DNA of 64,000 bases from Euphorbia lathyris (Eukaryota > Streptophyta > Magnoliopsida > Malpighiales > Euphorbiaceae), in the NCBI RefSeq assembly GCF_963576675.1, contig NC_088911.1:135535929-135599928 (forward strand), in the 5' to 3' direction. The notes under the pieces were generated by a model, which was not told the origin of the DNA, searched no databases, and was given only the letters and a program-made list of their open reading frames with translations. Position numbers and translations under genes: made by a program. Each line of letters begins with the position of its first letter. The stretch's first letter is position 1. Below, in pieces: positions 61,383 through 64,000 of the stretch.

Positions 61383-61895
61383 TTTCTTACATTAATATCA
61401 TATAACTATAAAATTACAACTAAATCATATTATCAAACTTAATTCTCAATATGATCTTATTTTTTATATATAACAAATATAATATGCTTTTACACTCTGA
61501 TTTAAAAATTCTAACCTCAATTAATTATTTTTATTAATTTTTACCCAAACCGAACCGAAAACCGAAGTTAAAAAAAAAAACACCAACCAATCTGAATTAC
61601 ATTTTAATTCAATTTTTCAATTTCTGTTTTTGGTTGAGGCTTATTTTCATTGGCTTCTCCTAATTAAATTACTATAAATTTTAACCTAGTTTTGTTTTCT
61701 TTGCTAAATTAACTAATTTTATTTCATAAGCTACGATATTTCATTCATTTAACTTTTATCTAAAGAAATTTGAAAAATAATTTCTTTGATAATCATAATA
61801 CTAAAAGAAATAATCATAATACTAAAAGAAATAATCTTGATGAAAACTTACCGATAAGGTAAAAGCTTGCTTTGTACTACTAAGTAAATTTCCTT
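61383..61895. other. Spacer with MITE and dispersed-repeat scraps
   Basis: ACCCAAACCGAACCGAAAACC near 61540 and an inverted copy of the TTAGTTAATTTAGCAAAG dispersed repeat near 61640-61760. A short direct repeat AAATAATCATAATACTAAAAG lies at 61785-61830. No gene. Confidence 0.5.
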
Positions 61896-61901
61896 ACTTA
61901 C

Positions 61902-62056
61902 TGAACAAACTCCTCTTGCTTTATCTTCCTCAGACTAAGATTGCTTCCTTCGCACGCCGACAAATCCCAGGGCTCAACCCTGGACAGGCAGTGGAATCTG
62001 TCAAACTCGAGTACGGTAGGGTGAGAAGGAATTTCCGGTGGAGCGGCGAAATGCAT
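61902..62056 (-). CDS. Orphan candidate first exon, unknown protein
   Basis: On the minus strand an ATG at 62056 opens MHFAAPPEIPSHPTVLEFDR and runs ~51 codons to a good donor CA/GTAAGT at 61901. Upstream is a housekeeping-type promoter sign (GGCCCA at 62137-62142) and a pyrimidine-rich leader. Base composition is clearly more gene-like than the flanks. No following exon is found before the inverted-repeat element and RPS28-C, so the gene is probably truncated. I do not recognise the peptide. Confidence 0.35.
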
Positions 62057-62164
62057 AGAGATTAGAAAGAACACCAACGTCGAAAGCACTCTGCTGAGCC
62101 GACACTGACACTGAGAGATGAAAGCTAGGAGAGCGATGGGCCAAGCCCAACCCAAATCAACCCA

Positions 62165-63424
62165 ACTAGAATCATAAGACCCACTAAGAGGCTTCTCCCT
62201 GTTTATAAAAGGAACTCACTAACCACTAAATAAAGTCTGCCCACTTTCTCTCTCTAATTTACTACTTTATCTTTCTATCTACTCGAAAACTAACTTGAGC
62301 GTCAAAGTGTTTTCAGAGACCACTCCCTGCACAGAGAAGATGTCTAATCGCAAATGCCTATCGCTCCCCCACATCTCCATTATTTGGTGAGGTGAGCGTG
62401 GAGAGCAAGCGAACCTCATACCGGTCTAAAGCATACCACGTACAGTACAATGGAAGACCCATCGCAAATCACTCCATTGAAGGAAAATGCTGACAACCAC
62501 CGCCAGAACTTCCTCGAACTATGGGAGACAAGAACCATCGCCAAGCCCCGTCGTGGCACCGATTAATCTAGCCCCCTCATGCTCGACTAGGTGGAACCGT
62601 TAGAATAAAAAGCCTACAACACCTCCTAACTCATAAACGTCATTTGCAGCTTCCAAACTGTCCAGACAGTCCAGACGGTAGCCCAAATGAAGATCATTAA
62701 TCAGCAGGCAAGCCTATAGGAGGAGAATGCGAAAATTTGACAGTTCCTTCAGAGGGATGCCGGACTGACAACTGTCTACACCCACTTAGGAAGCTTGGTG
62801 GCTTTAGATCCTACAGCAGCACCCTTACCGAACAACCCACTGAGCTCCATCCCACCATTCGGGCCCCGTCTGCCTGCGAGTGAAGCATTAATCCAAGGCA
62901 TGGCACCCACGGAGTTGAAGACCTACTAGAAGCCAAAATTTAGTGTTTCCTTGATAAGCGAGCTATTAGTGGAGTAATGGGGGGAAACGTAACCTCCAGC
63001 AAGATCTTTCTGGTCCACCGCATCATCGAAAACCATTTTCCCCGAGACTGGAAGGCCCTCCTGCCTGGCGTTTTATTTCGGAACAGAGGACCCTAACGAC
63101 CATGTTGACTCATTTATGAGAACTATCGACCTATACTCAAAAGACGAAGACATTATGTGCAAGGTTTTTTCGATAACCTTATCAGGGAGGGCCCAGGAAT
63201 GGTATCATGGGCTGGCTCCATAATCGATCGACTCCTTCAACCTCCTAAAAGACCTTTTTCTCTTGAGATTTATGGCAGATGCGAAGGTCCACAAGATCAT
63301 TTCTGATCTCAATGGCCTCCGCTAGTGACCCATTGAGCCCCTTAGAAACTTCATATCCTGGTTCCACCACATAGCTTTGCATGTCACACAAGACTGGTTC
63401 ATGGGAGGGCTGAAACTTTTCTGG
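62165..63424 (+). pseudogene. Tat-like Ty3/Gypsy LTR end and gag remnant
   Basis: A TATAAAAGGAACTCAC promoter-like site near 62201 and AACTTGAGCGTCAAAGTG near 62292 are typical of Tat-type LTRs. Gag begins at an ATG near 62450 (MEDPSQITPLKEN). Its core contains FYFGTEDPNDHVDSFMRTID and SGRAQEWYHGL and then LRNFISWFHHIALHV, the Ty3/Gypsy Gag domain. Many stops (TAG, TAA, TGA at former Trp, Gln and Arg sites) show long decay. It runs without spacer into an unrelated integrase tail at ~63425. Confidence 0.82.
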
Positions 63425-63796
63425 AGGGCTTGCATGATGTACATCAATCTGTCCATGTTAATCTACTAAAAGTTGTGGGTAAGTATAAGTAGTCTGCTGA
63501 TAAAAATAGGCGGAATGTGGATTTTAAGGTAGGCGACTTTTGTGTGAGATGTTCTTACAAAAGATAGGTCCCTTGTTGGCGAGTATAACAAGTTGTCGGC
63601 CAAAATGATTGGACCAGTGGAGATCATTGAGAATATCAATCTATGCGTATCATTTGCAACTCCATGGGCATTTCGTATTGCCAATGTTTTTAATGCCAAA
63701 CATTTGATTCCATTTACAAATTATTCTTCGGACGATGATGATAATTCGAGAGCAAATTTTATTCACCCAGGGAGAATGATGAAGTGGAGGAGTTAG
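63425..63796 (+). pseudogene. Ty3/Gypsy integrase C-terminal remnant
   Basis: Frames include DVHQSVHVNLLKVVGKYK, SADKNRRNVDFKVGDF, GEYNKLSAKMIGPVEIIENI, then ANVFNAKHLIPFT and DDDDNSRANF. This is the C-terminal region of a Ty3/Gypsy integrase (family: KYK..ADKHRR...VGD.V, YNKL..KK.GP..I..KIN, F.V.HL.P). The last 67-codon part is open, ending at a TAG near 63794. It joins a Gag piece directly, so internal RT and integrase are deleted or two elements are nested. Confidence 0.85.
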
Positions 63797-64000
63797 CATT
63801 CAAGTTTTTAGATAAATATGATGGATGATTTCATGATGACTTCACGACGTTCGATTTTTTGCTTTTTCAGACCCTAATTTAATTGAAAATGAGCCAACAA
63901 TCAAATCATGATTTGCCACGAGTTCAATCGCTTTTTGGACAAATTCATTTTTTAGGATCTAAAAATACAATTTACCATTTGTAGGACCTTTTTTATAAAA
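63797..64000. other. Right edge, nothing recognised
   Basis: No gene seen; possibly the 3' part of the retroelement whose integrase tail precedes it. Confidence 0.4.

Noticed and set aside
61898..62155. Longer version of the orphan exon beginning GWAWPIALL
   Set aside because: That start is TTG; the first ATG in frame is at 62056.

Overview
This is a plant nuclear (eudicot) window. It is AT-rich, has GT-AG introns, genes of plant-only families (DUF1218, plant mobile domain, AINTEGUMENTA-type AP2), plant telomere-type CCCTAAA units, and layers of Ty3/Gypsy, TRIM, hAT-like, Mutator-like and Helitron remnants. No species can be named from the sequence. All functional calls come from reading translations by eye; no database search was run.

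Layout. 1-6.5 kb: decayed retroelements (a minus-strand gag-pro and a plus-strand pol fragment split by a 2,012-bp solo LTR with a TTGAA target duplication). 6.55-8.79 kb: three tandem copies of a ~732-bp repeat, ending in three CCCTAAA units. 8.87-24.35 kb: an array of about nine degenerate copies of a multi-exon gene whose protein resembles the plant mobile domain (PMD/MAIN-like). The array is bounded by ~0.79-kb inverted arms, and one intron carries a recent TRIM retroelement. 26.25-29.10 kb: an intact three-exon DUF1218 membrane-protein gene. 29.4-31.4 kb: an AINTEGUMENTA-like pseudogene fragment followed by an intact RPS28 gene on the minus strand. 31.4-42.7 kb: gene-free DNA holding a Helitron helicase remnant, tandem and direct repeats, and a solo LTR containing a hAT-like MITE. 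42.7-49.3 kb: a decayed chromovirus (LTR, gag, pol, chromodomain, LTR) with two hAT-like MITEs in its protease region. 49.7-60.4 kb: a rearranged block with an inverted 5' fragment of an ICMT gene, a second AINTEGUMENTA fragment and RPS28, an intact ICMT gene fused to a copy of the RPS28 promoter and leader, and a third RPS28 whose 5'UTR intron is swollen by tandem repeats. 60.4-64 kb: a long-inverted-repeat element, an orphan candidate 5' exon and decayed Ty3/Gypsy gag and integrase pieces.

Genes likely to be expressed: DUF1218 (26,253-29,103, +), three RPS28 copies (-) encoding the same 65-aa protein, and ICMT (56,523-57,116, +). The clearest biological story is promoter capture. The intact ICMT appears to be transcribed from an RPS28-type promoter, joined through a 7-bp TTAGATT identity inside two 5' introns. 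A related, unfused ICMT 5' region survives in inverted orientation next to RPS28 copy B. The PMD array looks like tandem amplification of an already damaged gene rather than expansion of a working family.
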